DNA from: Halorubrum amylolyticum
GTDB taxonomy: Archaea; Halobacteriota; Halobacteria; Halobacteriales; Haloferacaceae
Direction of reading: 5' to 3'
Assembly (NCBI RefSeq): GCF_004114995.1
Contig: NZ_SDJP01000014.1
Span: 1-64,000, forward strand
Length of the DNA: 64,000 nucleotides
The notes below the pieces were generated by a model. The model had not been told where the DNA came from. It worked only from the letters and a program-made list of their open reading frames with translations, and made no database searches. Shown here piece after piece: positions 8,224 through 17,410 of the stretch. The translations under genes were made by a program, and so were the position numbers. Position 1 is the first letter of the stretch; the number at the start of each line of letters is the position of its first letter.

Positions 8224-9564
8224 CTACCAGGTGAGCCCCTCGTAGGTGAGTCCCTCGCGCCGCTCGATCACCCGACGGCCGTCGATCACGACCGGCCCCT
8301 CCGCCGCCGCGCCGCCCATCGCGTCGAACGCGTCGTCGAGCGCCGCGAACTCGTCCCAGTCGGTGACGACGAGCGCCGCGCTCGCCCCGTCGAGCGCGGC
8401 CGCGGCCGAGTCCGCGTACTCGATATCGGGGAACCGCTCGCGGGTGTTCTCGGCCGCGACGGGGTCGTAGCCGACGACCTCGGCGCCCCGCTCTCGAAGC
8501 CCCTCGATGACCGGGATCGCCCGGGAGTTCCGGATGTCGTCGGTGCCGGGCTTGAAGGCGAGCCCGAGCACCGCGACGCGCTCGCCCGCGACGTCGGCGT
8601 GGGCGTCGAGCAGGTCGAGCATGCGCTCCGGCTGGCCGTCGTTCACCGCGACCGCGGCGTCGAGGAGCGCGGGCTCGTAGCCCGCCTCGCGGGCCGCGGC
8701 GCGGATGGCGTCGACGTCTTTGGGGAAGCAGCTGCCCCCATAGCCCACCCCCGAGCGCAGGAACTTCGCCCCGATCCGGTCGTCGAGCCCCACCGCGTCC
8801 ATCACCTCGTAGGCGTCGATCCCGAACCGCTTGCAGATGTTGCCCAGATCGTTCGCCAGCGAGATCTTCGACGCGAGGAACGCGTTGTTGGCGTACTTGA
8901 TCATCACGGCCGTCTCGGGGTCGGTCCGGACGACCGGCACGTTCCCGTCGGTCGCGGCGAGGAGGGGCTCGTACAGCGCCTCCAGCCGCGCCGTCGCCCA
9001 CTCGGCCTCGGTCCCGAAGACGACCTTGTCCGGGTGTTGGAAGTCGTCGACGGCGGTGCCCTCGCGGAGGAACTCCGGGTTGGTCGCGAGCTCGACGCGG
9101 TCGGCCGCGTCGCCAGCGCCCGCGAGGAGGGCCTCGCGAACCCGCGCGACGCCCGGCGGCGTGATCGTGCTCTTGACGACGACGAGGTGGCGGTCGTCGC
9201 GGTCCGCGGGCGACGCGTCGTCGCCCTCCCCACCCTCTGCCAGCGCCTCGCCGGTCATCTCGGCGGCCGCGGTGAGCGCTCCCAGATCGATGCTCCCGTC
9301 CTCGTTCGACGGGGTCCCGATCGCGAGGAACGTCACGTCGGCGTCGGGGACGCTCTCGTAGTCGGTCGTCGCGCGGAGCCGGTCGCCCGCGTGCTCGGCC
9401 AGCAGGTCGTCGAGGCCGGGCTCGTGGATGGCGGCGTGCCCGTCGTTGAGCGCCGCGACCACGTCCGGATCGATGTCGACGGCGGTCACGTCGTGACCCG
9501 CGTCCGCGAGGCAAGCCGCGAGGGTCGTTCCGACGTAGCCGCTTCCGACGACGGTGACTCGCAT
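8224..9564 (-). CDS. UDP-sugar 6-dehydrogenase (UDP-glucose/UDP-ManNAc dehydrogenase family)
   Basis: A 446-residue NAD-dependent enzyme that oxidises C6 of a UDP-hexose to the uronic acid in two steps. The Rossmann motif GSGYVG is at residues 7-12. [10 protein letters not shown] and [16 protein letters not shown] mark the family core. The catalytic Cys279 is in [22 protein letters not shown] lies in the C-terminal UDP-binding domain. A Gly/Asp-rich insert ([14 protein letters not shown]) around 111-124 is a halophilic loop. The start [12 protein letters not shown] at 9564 is preferred over an ATG at 9588. It is AglM-like and may feed UDP-glucuronate to N-glycosylation, but UDP-ManNAc or UDP-GlcNAc is equally possible. 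Confidence 0.9.
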   Translation of the reverse strand: MRVTVVGSGYVGTTLAACLADAGHDVTAVDIDPDVVAALNDGHAAIHEPGLDDLLAEHAGDRLRATTDYESVPDADVTFLAIGTPSNEDGSIDLGALTAAAEMTGEALAEGGEGDDASPADRDDRHLVVVKSTITPPGVARVREALLAGAGDAADRVELATNPEFLREGTAVDDFQHPDKVVFGTEAEWATARLEALYEPLLAATDGNVPVVRTDPETAVMIKYANNAFLASKISLANDLGNICKRFGIDAYEVMDAVGLDDRIGAKFLRSGVGYGGSCFPKDVDAIRAAAREAGYEPALLDAAVAVNDGQPERMLDLLDAHADVAGERVAVLGLAFKPGTDDIRNSRAIPVIEGLRERGAEVVGYDPVAAENTRERFPDIEYADSAAAALDGASAALVVTDWDEFAALDDAFDAMGGAAAEGPVVIDGRRVIERREGLTYEGLTW

Positions 9565-9662
9565 ACCGAAGCAAGCGACCCCCGACACAAAGAGCGTTGC
9601 GCGTCTCCAGACGCGAGACCGTCTCCGGACGATACTTACCCGCGGCCCGCCGAGGCGACGGT

Positions 9663-10226
9663 ATGTCCGAGGGATCGGGACCGGGATCGGCGGCGACGAG
9701 GACGCGGCGACCGGAGTCCGACGACCGCGCTGGCCGCGACGCCCGCGCCACCCGGCGGAACGCGTGGCTCCTCGTCGTCGCCCTCCTCGCGGTCCCGATG
9801 GCCGTGATCCCCGGCGGCGACCTCACGGTCGTGAGCCTCTGGGGGTTCCTCAACACGGCGGGGCCCGCCGGAGCGCTCGGCGCCGGCGGCTACCCCGTCT
9901 GGGCGTACTTCCTCGAACAGCCGCGCCCGTTCGGGGCGCTCCCGGCGTCGATCCGGGCGTGGCCGCTCGCGATCGGGTTTCACCTCCTCGCGGCGGCCAG
10001 CGCGACGGCGGGGGTCGCGCTCGGACGGGAGGACCGACGCGTCACCGGCGGGCTCCTCGCGCTCGCCGCGGCCGCGAGCCTGTGGGTCTCCGTCGGCGTC
10101 GCGACCCGGTTCGGGGTCGGGACCACGTCCGGGTGGCTCGCCGTGATCCCGGTCGGCGCGCTCGCGACGCTGGCGGTCGTCGCCGGCGTCTACGGGCGCG
10201 ATCTCCGGGCCGCGTTCGAGCGCTGA
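9663..10226 (+). CDS. Small haloarchaeal membrane protein (TIGR04206-like, tentative)
   Basis: A 187-residue protein with a charged, Arg-rich N-terminus of about 40 residues, then four hydrophobic segments: [54 protein letters not shown] and [18 protein letters not shown]. The loop [15 protein letters not shown] followed by a WAYF stretch and RAWPLAIG resembles TIGR04206-type haloarchaeal proteins of unknown role. The start at 9663 is chosen because the upstream in-frame ATG at 9597 adds only Arg-rich sequence. It is divergent from the UDP-sugar dehydrogenase gene. Confidence 0.65.
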   Translation: MSEGSGPGSAATRTRRPESDDRAGRDARATRRNAWLLVVALLAVPMAVIPGGDLTVVSLWGFLNTAGPAGALGAGGYPVWAYFLEQPRPFGALPASIRAWPLAIGFHLLAAASATAGVALGREDRRVTGGLLALAAAASLWVSVGVATRFGVGTTSGWLAVIPVGALATLAVVAGVYGRDLRAAFER

Positions 10227-10296
10227 CCGCGGCGGCGGCCTCTCGGTCGCGCCGTCGTCGGCCGCATTTATGTGTCCGCGGCGGAAACCGCGTTCC

Positions 10297-10709
10297 ATGA
10301 CGACCCTCGCGACCGTCGTGACCGTCACCGGCGTCGCGTTCGCGTCGGGGTTAGCGGAGGTCGCGCTGGTGCTGGCGGTCGTGATCGGTCTCCGGAACGT
10401 GCCGGACGGATTCGCCTTCGCGGTGCCGATGGCGGACACCGGGATGTCGAACCTGCGTGTGCGTGGTACACCACGCTCTCCGGGCTCGTCCCGCAGGTCG
10501 TCGCCTCGGTGTTCGGGTTCTCGCTCGTCGGGCTCGCCACCGGGCTGTTCCCGGTCGCCTCCGGGTTCGCCGCGGGCGCGATGCTCGCGGTGGTGTTCCG
10601 CGAGCTGATCCCCTCCTCGCACGGACACGGCCACGCCGACGCCGCGACGGGGGCGTTTCTCGTCGGCTTCGTCCTCCTCGTCGTCGTCGACGCGGTCGTC
10701 GTGGTGTGA
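10297..10709 (+). pseudogene. ZIP-family metal transporter remnant (truncated and frameshifted)
   Basis: The first frame gives MTTLATVVTVTGVAFASG, then the ZIP motif LAVVIGLRNVPDGFAFAV. After about 10460 the text continues in another frame as AWYTTLSGLVPQVVASVF and ends AAGAMLAVVFRELIPSSHGH plus a final helix. HNVPEG-like and His-rich HGHGHAD elements are ZIP hallmarks. A shift equivalent to a missing base lies near 10452-10466. The N-terminal helices of a normal ZIP protein (about 250-300 residues) are absent. Both defects point to a decayed gene for zinc or divalent-metal transport. The second part alone is too short to work. Confidence 0.7.
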
Positions 10710-10760
10710 ACCGCACGAGACCGCGACGCCTTTTCAACCGGGCGCGCCCTGTCCTCGGAC

Positions 10761-10970
10761 ATGTCCACGACCGTCTCCACGCCCGACCCCGGCCAGACGT
10801 GCGCCTACTGCGGCTCGCGGATCTTCGAGCACGATCCGATCTGCGTGCGCGACTGCGACGACGACTGCGGCTCGCCCGCCTACTTCTGTAACTACGCGTG
10901 CCTCGCGGCGCACGTCGACGAGAACGACCTCACCGCGGGCGACGCCTGCGAGTGGTCGCCGGGAGAGTGA
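10761..10970 (+). CDS. Small Cys-rich zinc-finger protein
   Basis: A 69-residue protein with TCAYCGSRIFEHDPICVRDC, then a CG and a CNYAC cluster. The CxxC, CxxxC and CNYAC spacings suggest a treble-clef or zinc-ribbon fold with one or two zinc ions. Such DUF7576-like mini-proteins are common in haloarchaea and their role is largely unknown. It stands alone between the ZIP remnant and a convergent sensor kinase. Length, acidic composition and conserved Cys pairs support a real gene. Confidence 0.75.
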   Translation: MSTTVSTPDPGQTCAYCGSRIFEHDPICVRDCDDDCGSPAYFCNYACLAAHVDENDLTAGDACEWSPGE

Positions 10971-11019
10971 GAGCAGAGACGGAGCGACTGCCAGCGGCCA
11001 CAGAACGCCGAGATACCGC

Positions 11020-12492
11020 TCAGTCGCGATCGACGCCGGTGAACTCGAAGCGGGCGCCGCCCGCCGCTCCGTCCGCCACGGCGACCGACCACCCGTGCGC
11101 CTCGACGATCTCGTGGACGATGGCGAGCCCGAAGCCGGTCCCGGCCTCGGCGGTCGTGTGGCCGGACTCGAAGACGTCGTCGCGCTTCGCCTCCGGGATT
11201 CCCGGCCCGTCGTCCTCGACGTAGAATCCGTCCGGGAGGTCGCCGACGGTGACGCTCACGTCCCTGCCGCCGTGTTCCACGCTGTTTCGGAACAGGTTGC
11301 CGAACAGCTGCCGGAGTCGGCTCGGATCGGCTCGCACCGTCCCCGACGCCTCGTTTCGGAGCGTCACGCCCCTCGTGGCGACCGTTTGCCAGCAGCTGGA
11401 CACGAACGCGCCGAGCTCGACCGTCTCCTTCTCGTCGATGAGCTGTCCCTGTTTCGCGAGCGACAGGATGTTCTCGATCAGGTCCTCCATCCGCGCGTGG
11501 GCGTTCGCCACCGCCTCCATGTGGGGGTCGCCCTCGCACTCCGGTTCGATCATCTCCAGGTGACCGGTTGCGGTGTTGAGGGGATTCCGAAGGTCGTGGC
11601 TCACGACCTCCGCGAACTCCTCGAGCTGACGGTTCTTCCGCCGGAGCTGTTCCTCCGTCCGCTTTCGGTCGGTGATGTCGAGGTACGCGCCGAGCGCCTC
11701 GTCGCGGTCGTCGCCCGCGAGGTGGGTCGCGACCAACAGGAACGTGCGGCGCTCGCCGTTCGCCGTCCGGCGGACGACCTCCCGATGGACCCGCTGGCCG
11801 TCCCGAATCCGTTCATTGATCTCGCTCGCGGCGTCCGCGTCGTCCGCGTCGACGATGAACTCGTCCAGCGACGAGCCGACCAGCCGCTGTTCGCCGAAGC
11901 CGAACTGCTCTCTGAACGCGCGGTTCGTCTGTTCGACGAGCGGGTCGCCGCCGCTGAACTCGGAGAGGACGATCGGTACCGGAACCGCGTCGAGGAGCTG
12001 CTCGAACCGGTTGCGTTCCTTTTCGGCGCGCTCCCGGGACGCGCGGAGCTCCGTGATGTCCTCGTTGACGGCGACGAAGCGGACGATCTTCCCGTCCGCG
12101 TTCGTGATCGGCGAGATCGTCTGCTTGGCGACGTAGCGCTCGCCGTTGCGCCGCTCGTTGACGATCTCGCCGTGCCAGACCTCGCCGGAGAGGATCGTGT
12201 CCCAGAGCCGCTCGTAGAACTGCTGGTCGTGGACGCCGGACTGGAGGATGTTGGCGTTGCTCTCGACGGCCTCATCGGCGCTGTATCCGGTCTGCTCCTC
12301 GAACGCGGCGTTCACGTACTGGATCGTGCCGCTGGTGTCGGTCCAGTATATCGCGTGGCCGGCGCTGCGCACGACCTCTCGGAACGTTCGCAGCTCTATG
12401 TCGGCCGAGCCGTCCCCGAGGCCGATCGGTTCGGCGGCGTCCTCGGCGCCGTCTTCGTCGGACGAGCGGTCGGCGGAGTGCGAAGGACCCAT
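11020..12492 (-). CDS. PAS-domain sensor histidine kinase
   Basis: A 490-residue soluble kinase with no membrane helix, so it probably senses an internal signal. PAS1 covers about residues 36-150 (DTSGTIQYVNAAFEEQTGYS, then VNEDITELRAS) and PAS2 about 160-278 (LDITDRKR at its end). A HisKA helix follows with the phospho-acceptor His299 in EVVSHDLRNPLN. The HATPase domain runs from about 385 to 487 with N-box Asn403 (FRNSVEHGG), DDGPGIPEAK and GTGFGLAIVH. The PAS ligand is unknown. No receiver-domain gene is adjacent, so its partner cannot be named. Confidence 0.9.
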   Translation of the reverse strand: MGPSHSADRSSDEDGAEDAAEPIGLGDGSADIELRTFREVVRSAGHAIYWTDTSGTIQYVNAAFEEQTGYSADEAVESNANILQSGVHDQQFYERLWDTILSGEVWHGEIVNERRNGERYVAKQTISPITNADGKIVRFVAVNEDITELRASRERAEKERNRFEQLLDAVPVPIVLSEFSGGDPLVEQTNRAFREQFGFGEQRLVGSSLDEFIVDADDADAASEINERIRDGQRVHREVVRRTANGERRTFLLVATHLAGDDRDEALGAYLDITDRKRTEEQLRRKNRQLEEFAEVVSHDLRNPLNTATGHLEMIEPECEGDPHMEAVANAHARMEDLIENILSLAKQGQLIDEKETVELGAFVSSCWQTVATRGVTLRNEASGTVRADPSRLRQLFGNLFRNSVEHGGRDVSVTVGDLPDGFYVEDDGPGIPEAKRDDVFESGHTTAEAGTGFGLAIVHEIVEAHGWSVAVADGAAGGARFEFTGVDRD

Positions 12493-12549
12493 CGTACGGC
12501 TCGGTTATCTCTGGTAGCTCCGTTTACAATTACCGGTTCCGACGAGCGA

Positions 12550-13737
12550 TCACTCGTTGTCCGGACTGCTCGGGTGGTAGTCGGTGTCGTACTGCCCCGG
12601 CTCGCCGTCGACGCGGTCGGGGTTGATCCGGCCGGCGAGCAGCATGAAGTCGAGGACGGTGCAGTAGAGCATCGCCTCGACGACGGGGACGGCCCGCGGC
12701 GGGAGGACGGGGTCGTGGCGGCCGACGACCTGTATCTCCGTCTCCTCGCCCGTCTCCCAGTCGGCGGAGCGCTGTTTCTTCGGGATCGAGGTGGGCGCGT
12801 GCCACGTCGCCTCGCCGTAGATGGGTTCGCCGGTCGTGATCCCGCCCTGGAGCCCGCCGTGGTCGTTGCCGACGGGGACCGGGTCGTCCTCCTCGCTCTC
12901 GACGTGGTCGAAGGACTCGCCGTCGTCGAAGGTCCAGTCCTCGTTGCGCTCGCTGCCCGTCACGTTGACGGCGTCCTTTCCGAGCCCGAACTCGACGCCC
13001 GTGGTCGCCGGGATGGAGAACATCGCCTGCCCGAGCCGGGACGGGAAGCCGTCGAAGCGCGGAGCGCCGAGCCCGCGCGGGACGCCCCGGCACTCGAAGT
13101 AGATGGAGCCGCCGATGGAGTCGCCCGCCTCCTGATACCGTTCGATCAGCTCCTGCATCTCGGCGGCGGCCTCGGGGTCGGCACACCGCACGTCGTTCTC
13201 CTCGCTGCGCTCCAGAAGCTGCTCGAAGCTCACCTCGTCGGCCTCGATGTCACCGATGCGGTTGACGTGGGCTTTGATCGCCACGTCGTACTCGGAGGCG
13301 TCGAGCACCTGTTCGGCGACCGCGCCGGCGGCGACCCAGTTCACCGTCTCGCGCGCGGAAGAGCGCCCGCCGCCGCCCCAGTTGCGCGTGCCGAACTTCG
13401 CGGAGTAGGTGTAGTCGCCGTGGGAGGGGCGCGGCGCGGTGACGTACGGCTCGTACTTGCCCGAGCGCGCGTCCTTGTTCTGGATCACCATGCCGATCGG
13501 CGTGCCGGTGGTGTAGCCGTCCTGCACGCCCGAGTTGACGACGACCTCGTCGGGCTCGCCCCGGGAGGTCGTGATCATCGACTGCCCCGGCTTGCGCCGG
13601 TCGAGCTGCGCCTGAATGGCCTCCTCGTCGAGCTCGACGCCGGCGGGCACGCCCGATACCGTCACGCCCATCGCGTCGCCGTGGCTCTCGCCGTACGTCG
13701 TCACCTGAAAGAGCCGACCGAACCGGTTCCCGTTCAT
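12550..13737 (-). CDS. aroC: Chorismate synthase
   Basis: A 395-residue enzyme for the last shikimate step: 5-enolpyruvylshikimate-3-phosphate to chorismate, using reduced FMN. Family marks are FQVTTYGESHG with the catalytic His at about residue 19, RPSHGDYTY, GGGGRSSARET and PRFDGFPSRLGQAMFSIPA. It ends RPLNP-type text replaced by RINPDRVDGEPG. The start MNGNRFGRLF at 13737 fits the family better than the ATG eight codons upstream. An acidic insert (DFDDGE/SEEDD type) near residues 240-260 is a halophilic feature. It is encoded alone, not in an aro operon. Confidence 0.95.
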   Translation of the reverse strand: MNGNRFGRLFQVTTYGESHGDAMGVTVSGVPAGVELDEEAIQAQLDRRKPGQSMITTSRGEPDEVVVNSGVQDGYTTGTPIGMVIQNKDARSGKYEPYVTAPRPSHGDYTYSAKFGTRNWGGGGRSSARETVNWVAAGAVAEQVLDASEYDVAIKAHVNRIGDIEADEVSFEQLLERSEENDVRCADPEAAAEMQELIERYQEAGDSIGGSIYFECRGVPRGLGAPRFDGFPSRLGQAMFSIPATTGVEFGLGKDAVNVTGSERNEDWTFDDGESFDHVESEEDDPVPVGNDHGGLQGGITTGEPIYGEATWHAPTSIPKKQRSADWETGEETEIQVVGRHDPVLPPRAVPVVEAMLYCTVLDFMLLAGRINPDRVDGEPGQYDTDYHPSSPDNE

Positions 13738-13853
13738 ACGCGACCGTATGGCCGAGGGCATATAGGGGTTGCAATCCGCGCAACCGACCGACGTCTCACC
13801 GCGGCCGATACCTCACCGCGACCGATGATGGTTTATCAGGGGGCTGCGTTGAC

Positions 13854-14081
13854 GTGAGCGTGCGCGATCGACTCACTTCGGACCTCGGTGTGTACGCCCT
13901 CTCCGGGCTGTTCTCCCTCGTCGTCTTCGTCGTCGCGCTGACGATCCTCTCGCGGACGCTGCCGGGCGGACTCGGCTCGCGCCAGCTCGTCGGACTCGTG
14001 TTCGGCTACCTGCTTTTCATCGGCGCGTACTCCACCGCGTGGTTCATCTACAGCGAGATCGACAGCCGCGAGGAGATCTGA
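13854..14081 (+). CDS. Small two-helix membrane protein
   Basis: A 75-residue protein starting at a GTG (MSVRDRLTSDLGVY). It has two hydrophobic segments, LSGLFSLVVFVVALTIL and LVGLVFGYLLFIGAYSTAWF, and a charged tail EIDSREEI. No family is recognised with confidence; similar small membrane proteins are common in haloarchaea. It is divergent from aroC and precedes the enoyl-CoA hydratase gene by 85 bases. Confidence 0.6.
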   Translation: MSVRDRLTSDLGVYALSGLFSLVVFVVALTILSRTLPGGLGSRQLVGLVFGYLLFIGAYSTAWFIYSEIDSREEI

Positions 14082-14166
14082 CGCGTCTCTCCGGCCGCGG
14101 CCGGCTCCGGCCCTGCCTCGCCTCCGACTGCCGAACGGTTTTCACGTCAGCGAGCGAGGGGCCGGT

Positions 14167-14946
14167 ATGACGTGGGACACGATCACGCTCGACGTCGACG
14201 ACGACACCGACGCCGCGACGATCACCGTCGACCGGCCGGACCAGCTCAACGCCCTCACCGTCGACACGCTCGAAGCGATCGAGGAGGCGCTCGCCGAGGC
14301 GGAGGCGGCCGAGCCACGCGCGCTCGTGCTCGCCGGCGCGGGAGACGAGGCGTTCGTCGCCGGCGCGGACATCTCCTACATGGTCGAGCTGTCGACGCCG
14401 GAAGCGCAGGCGTACGCCGAGCTTGGCCACCGCGTCGCGGACGCGATCGAGTCGTTCCCGGCGCCGACGGTCGCCGCGATCGACGGGTACGCGTTCGGCG
14501 GGGGCTCGGAGCTCGCGTTGGCCTGTGACCTCCGGGTCGCCGCCGAGAGCGCCGTGCTCGGCCAGACCGAGATCGACCTCGGGATCGTCCCCGGCTGGGG
14601 CGGGACCCAGCGGCTCCCGCGGCTGGTCGGCGACGAGACCGCGAAGCGGCTCGTCTTCCTCGGCGAACGGATCGACGCGAGCGAGGCCGCGGAGATCGGT
14701 CTCGTCGGCGAGGTCGTTGCGGACGAGGCGTTCGACGACCGGATCGCCGAACTGGCGGGGGAGCTGGCCGCGAAACCGGCGTTCGCGACCCGCGCGGCGA
14801 AGGAGGCGCTCAACGCCGCCCGCGGCGGGTCGCAGGCGGGCGGGCTCGCCTTGGAGCGGCGAGCGTGGTCGGGCCTGTTCGGCACCCACGACCAGCGCGA
14901 GGGGATGCGCGCGTTCCTAGAGAAGCGGGAGCCGGAGTTCGAGTAG
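14167..14946 (+). CDS. Enoyl-CoA hydratase/isomerase
   Basis: A 259-residue crotonase-fold enzyme, predicted to hydrate trans-2-enoyl-CoA to 3-hydroxyacyl-CoA in beta-oxidation or a related pathway. AGADISYM and GGGSELALACDLRVA form the oxyanion hole. LGQTEIDLGIVPGWGGTQRL carries a catalytic Glu. Length is typical. No dehydrogenase or acyl-CoA ligase gene lies next to it. The chain-length preference is not visible; crotonyl-CoA (3-hydroxybutyryl-CoA dehydratase) activity is possible. Confidence 0.9.
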   Translation: MTWDTITLDVDDDTDAATITVDRPDQLNALTVDTLEAIEEALAEAEAAEPRALVLAGAGDEAFVAGADISYMVELSTPEAQAYAELGHRVADAIESFPAPTVAAIDGYAFGGGSELALACDLRVAAESAVLGQTEIDLGIVPGWGGTQRLPRLVGDETAKRLVFLGERIDASEAAEIGLVGEVVADEAFDDRIAELAGELAAKPAFATRAAKEALNAARGGSQAGGLALERRAWSGLFGTHDQREGMRAFLEKREPEFE

Positions 14947-15031
14947 CGCAATCGGGGTTCGGAGCGCGCGGCCCGCGAACCCCCGTCACGCCCCGTGCGA
15001 TCGGTGTTCACGGGGCGGGCCAATCGCCACG

Positions 15032-15040
15032 CTTTATTAA
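15032..15040 (+). promoter_or_regulatory. TATA element of hpt
   Basis: CTTTATTAA centred about 25 bases before the ATG at 15061, the standard position for a leaderless haloarchaeal transcript. It also supports 15061 over the earlier in-frame ATG at 14995, which lies upstream of the TATA element. Confidence 0.65.
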
Positions 15041-15060
15041 TCCGCCCGAGTACCGACGAC

Positions 15061-15630
15061 ATGGACCAGTTGCGGCAGTCGCTCCTCGACGCGCCGATCA
15101 TCGAGAAAGGCGAGTACCAGTACTTCGTACACCCGATCAGCGACGGGGTTCCGATGCTCAAACCGGAGCTCCTCCGAGAGATCGTCATCCGGATCATCCG
15201 GAAGGCCGAGCTGGAGAACGTCGACAAGATCGTCACCCCTGCCGCGATGGGAATCCACATCTCCACCGCGCTCTCCCTGATGACCGACATCCCGCTGGTC
15301 GTCATCCGCAAGCGCCAGTACGGCCTCGACGGCGAGGTCCCGCTGTTCCAGGAGACCGGCTACTCCGAGTCGGAGATGTACATCAACGACGTCGAGGAGG
15401 GCGACCGCGTCCTCGTCCTCGACGACGTGCTCTCGACCGGCGGCACGATGAAGGCGATCCTCGACGCGCTCACCGACGAGGTCGGCGCCGAGGTCGTCGA
15501 CGTGGTCGCCGTGATCAAGAAGGCGGGAGACAACGAGCTCGACGACACCGACTACAACGTGAAAACGCTGATCAACGTCACCGTCGATGACGGCGAGGTC
15601 GTGATCGTCGACGCCCACGGCGACGAGTAA
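15061..15630 (+). CDS. hpt: Hypoxanthine/guanine phosphoribosyltransferase
   Basis: A 189-residue purine-salvage enzyme that joins PRPP to hypoxanthine or guanine. The PRPP-binding motif [13 protein letters not shown] is at residues 117-129. [17 protein letters not shown] and [15 protein letters not shown] complete the archaeal HGPRTase pattern, which is close to bacterial xanthine and adenine PRTases. Base specificity is therefore inferred from the archaeal subgroup rather than from a diagnostic residue. The TATA element at 15032 fixes the start. Its neighbours are unrelated and it is probably monocistronic. Confidence 0.88.
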   Translation: MDQLRQSLLDAPIIEKGEYQYFVHPISDGVPMLKPELLREIVIRIIRKAELENVDKIVTPAAMGIHISTALSLMTDIPLVVIRKRQYGLDGEVPLFQETGYSESEMYINDVEEGDRVLVLDDVLSTGGTMKAILDALTDEVGAEVVDVVAVIKKAGDNELDDTDYNVKTLINVTVDDGEVVIVDAHGDE

Positions 15631-15737
15631 TCGATTGCTGGCGGATCGGCGGTAGACACCGATAAACCCCGCGCCGCCCGTCGTCGCTGCCGGGCGCGGG
15701 TGCCTTATGTATCGCGGTCGTGAATGGCGAGGTACGC

Positions 15738-16415
15738 ATGACTGAAGCGCTGTTCGTCGTGAGCGAAGAGGGGTACTGGGCCGAAGAGTGCATCGAGCCG
15801 CTGACGACCCTCGAAGCCGAGGGCGTTGACGTGACCGTCGCGACCCCCTCCGGATCGCCGCCGGTCGTCGACGAGCGGTCGCTCGACCCGGAGGCCGCCG
15901 GAGGCGAGGAACGAGTCGCGGAGCTCCGCGAGGTCGACGAGGAGCACCCGGAACTCAACGACCCCGAGCCGGTCGCGGCCGTCGACGCCGCGGGGTACGA
16001 CGCGGTCGTGTTCCCCGGCGGTCACGGCACCGTCTGGGACGTGAATCAGGACCGACACGCCCGGCAGCTCCTGCTCGACGCGGTCGCGGGCGAGGAGAGC
16101 GTCGCGCTCGTCGTCTGCCACGCGGTCGGAATCCTGGCGTTCACCCGCGAGGCCGACGGAACGCCACTCGTCGAGGGGCGCTCCGTCACCGGCTTCCCGA
16201 ACGCGTGGGAGGCGGACATCGTCGACGACGACGACGTGATGCCGGACGGTCGGAAGCTCCCGTACTGGGTGGAAGACGAGGTCGTCCTCGCGGGCGCCGA
16301 CTGGGACGCCGAACTCGACGCCGACACGAGCGTCGCGGTCGACGGCGACCTGATCACCGCGCGGGGGCCGGGCTCCTCGGCCGACGCGGCGGCGACGCTT
16401 TTGGACGAGCTGTAG
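15738..16415 (+). CDS. DJ-1/PfpI-family protein (type 1 glutamine amidotransferase-like)
   Basis: A 225-residue protein with the DJ-1/PfpI fold. Cys127 in VVCHAVG is the nucleophile-elbow Cys, and Glu17 in GYWAEECIEP is placed to pair with it. FPGGHGTVWDVNQD is the conserved GGHG loop of the Hsp31-like branch. Members act as glyoxalase III, deglycase or chaperone; which one applies here is not decided. The start MTEALFVVSEEG at 15738 is preferred over an ATG six codons earlier. It stands alone between hpt and a convergent regulator. Confidence 0.85.
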   Translation: MTEALFVVSEEGYWAEECIEPLTTLEAEGVDVTVATPSGSPPVVDERSLDPEAAGGEERVAELREVDEEHPELNDPEPVAAVDAAGYDAVVFPGGHGTVWDVNQDRHARQLLLDAVAGEESVALVVCHAVGILAFTREADGTPLVEGRSVTGFPNAWEADIVDDDDVMPDGRKLPYWVEDEVVLAGADWDAELDADTSVAVDGDLITARGPGSSADAAATLLDEL

Positions 16416-16441
16416 GCGGTTTTCGAACCGAACGGCGGCGG

Positions 16442-16726
16442 TCAGCGGATCACGAACGCCGGCTCCTCGATCCGCTCGCTCTTACACTCCGGGCACCGCG
16501 AGGGCTCGTTGATCGGGTCGTCGAAGCCGTCGAAGCCGCAGTCGCGGCACTCGGGCGGCGCGACCAGAAGCTCCGCGTCGTCGCCGTCGTCCGCGACCGA
16601 CCGCGAGACGTGCTCGACGTGATCGTACACGACGGGGGTCGGCAGCGACAGCGTCTCCCCGAGGTCGCTCGCGGTCGCCGGCCCCTCGCGGAGCCGGTCG
16701 GCGATGCGCTGGCGGGTCGTCTCCAT
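16442..16726 (-). CDS. Winged-helix regulator with C-terminal zinc ribbon
   Basis: A 94-residue protein. Residues 1-50 form a helix-turn-helix (TRQRIADRLREGPATASDLG then LPTPVVYDHVEHVSRSV). Residues 58-88 form a zinc ribbon with CRDCGFDGFDD and CPECKSERIE. The layout is that of small archaeal ArsR-like regulators with an added metal ribbon. Target genes are unknown; the DUF2249-cupin gene 60 bases upstream on the same strand is a possible partner. Confidence 0.8.
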   Translation of the reverse strand: METTRQRIADRLREGPATASDLGETLSLPTPVVYDHVEHVSRSVADDGDDAELLVAPPECRDCGFDGFDDPINEPSRCPECKSERIEEPAFVIR

Positions 16727-16786
16727 GGACCGAATTCGACGGCGGTATACAAAACACCGACGGCGCGGTCAACTTCTCTCCCCGCC

Positions 16787-17329
16787 TCACTCGTCCGGTT
16801 TCGGCGCCAGCACCACGAGCGCGGTGGCGTCCTCGGTCGCGGTCGGTTCGACCGCCGTCTCACCGTCGAAGCGGACGATCTCCCCGGCCTCGACCGCGTG
16901 TTCCTCGCCGTCGAGCCGGACCTCGAACGCCCCCGTCAGCGCGTGGAACAGGACCGTCCGGTCGGGGTGGGTGTGCTCGGGGACGCTCTGGCCGGCGTCC
17001 AGCGACAGCCGGACCGTCTTCGGCTCGCGCCCCGGGAACGCCGCCGCGTGCGGCTCGCCGCCGAGGTCCGCGATTCGGACCTTCGCCGCGGCCGACTCGG
17101 CTTCGACCTTCGGGAACTCGGCGATGAACCGGGACGGCTCCTCGCGCTCGACGGCGTAGCCGTCGGCGTCGAACGCGGGCACCTCGGCCGCCATCTCGTG
17201 ATAGAGCGGCGTGGGCTCGTGGTCGTTGACGACGGTGAGCGTCTCGCCGGGCTCTAGCTCCGCGAACACCTCGTGTATCCGGTCGTGTCGCTCGCTCGGC
17301 GGGATCTCCCTGGCGTCGAGTTCGAGCAT
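16787..17329 (-). CDS. DUF2249-cupin fusion protein
   Basis: A 180-residue cytoplasmic protein. Residues 1-75 match DUF2249 (LDAREIPPSERHDRIHEVF, then GETLTVVNDHEPTPLYHEM), a SirA-like domain found near denitrification and redox genes. Residues 100-175 are a cupin with HTHPDRTVLFHALTGAFEV and a GEIVRF turn, whose His residues could bind a metal. The fusion suggests metal or redox sensing coupled to the SirA-like module, which is inference. A zinc-ribbon regulator follows downstream. Confidence 0.8.
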   Translation of the reverse strand: MLELDAREIPPSERHDRIHEVFAELEPGETLTVVNDHEPTPLYHEMAAEVPAFDADGYAVEREEPSRFIAEFPKVEAESAAAKVRIADLGGEPHAAAFPGREPKTVRLSLDAGQSVPEHTHPDRTVLFHALTGAFEVRLDGEEHAVEAGEIVRFDGETAVEPTATEDATALVVLAPKPDE

Positions 17330-17410
17330 CGTGCGTCCCCTCGGTCTCCGAGGGGAATGGGCCGTGTCGCGAACACGTTCGGCTTCGCGGGACGTTGCGG
17401 TTCGGTATCG

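Noticed and set aside
7058..9856. Minus-strand open frame of about 932 codons
   Set aside because: Arg-rich shadow covering the membrane-protein and UDP-sugar dehydrogenase genes in another frame.
11095..13857. Plus-strand open frame of about 920 codons
   Set aside because: Shadow opposite the sensor kinase and chorismate synthase, both of which have intact motifs.
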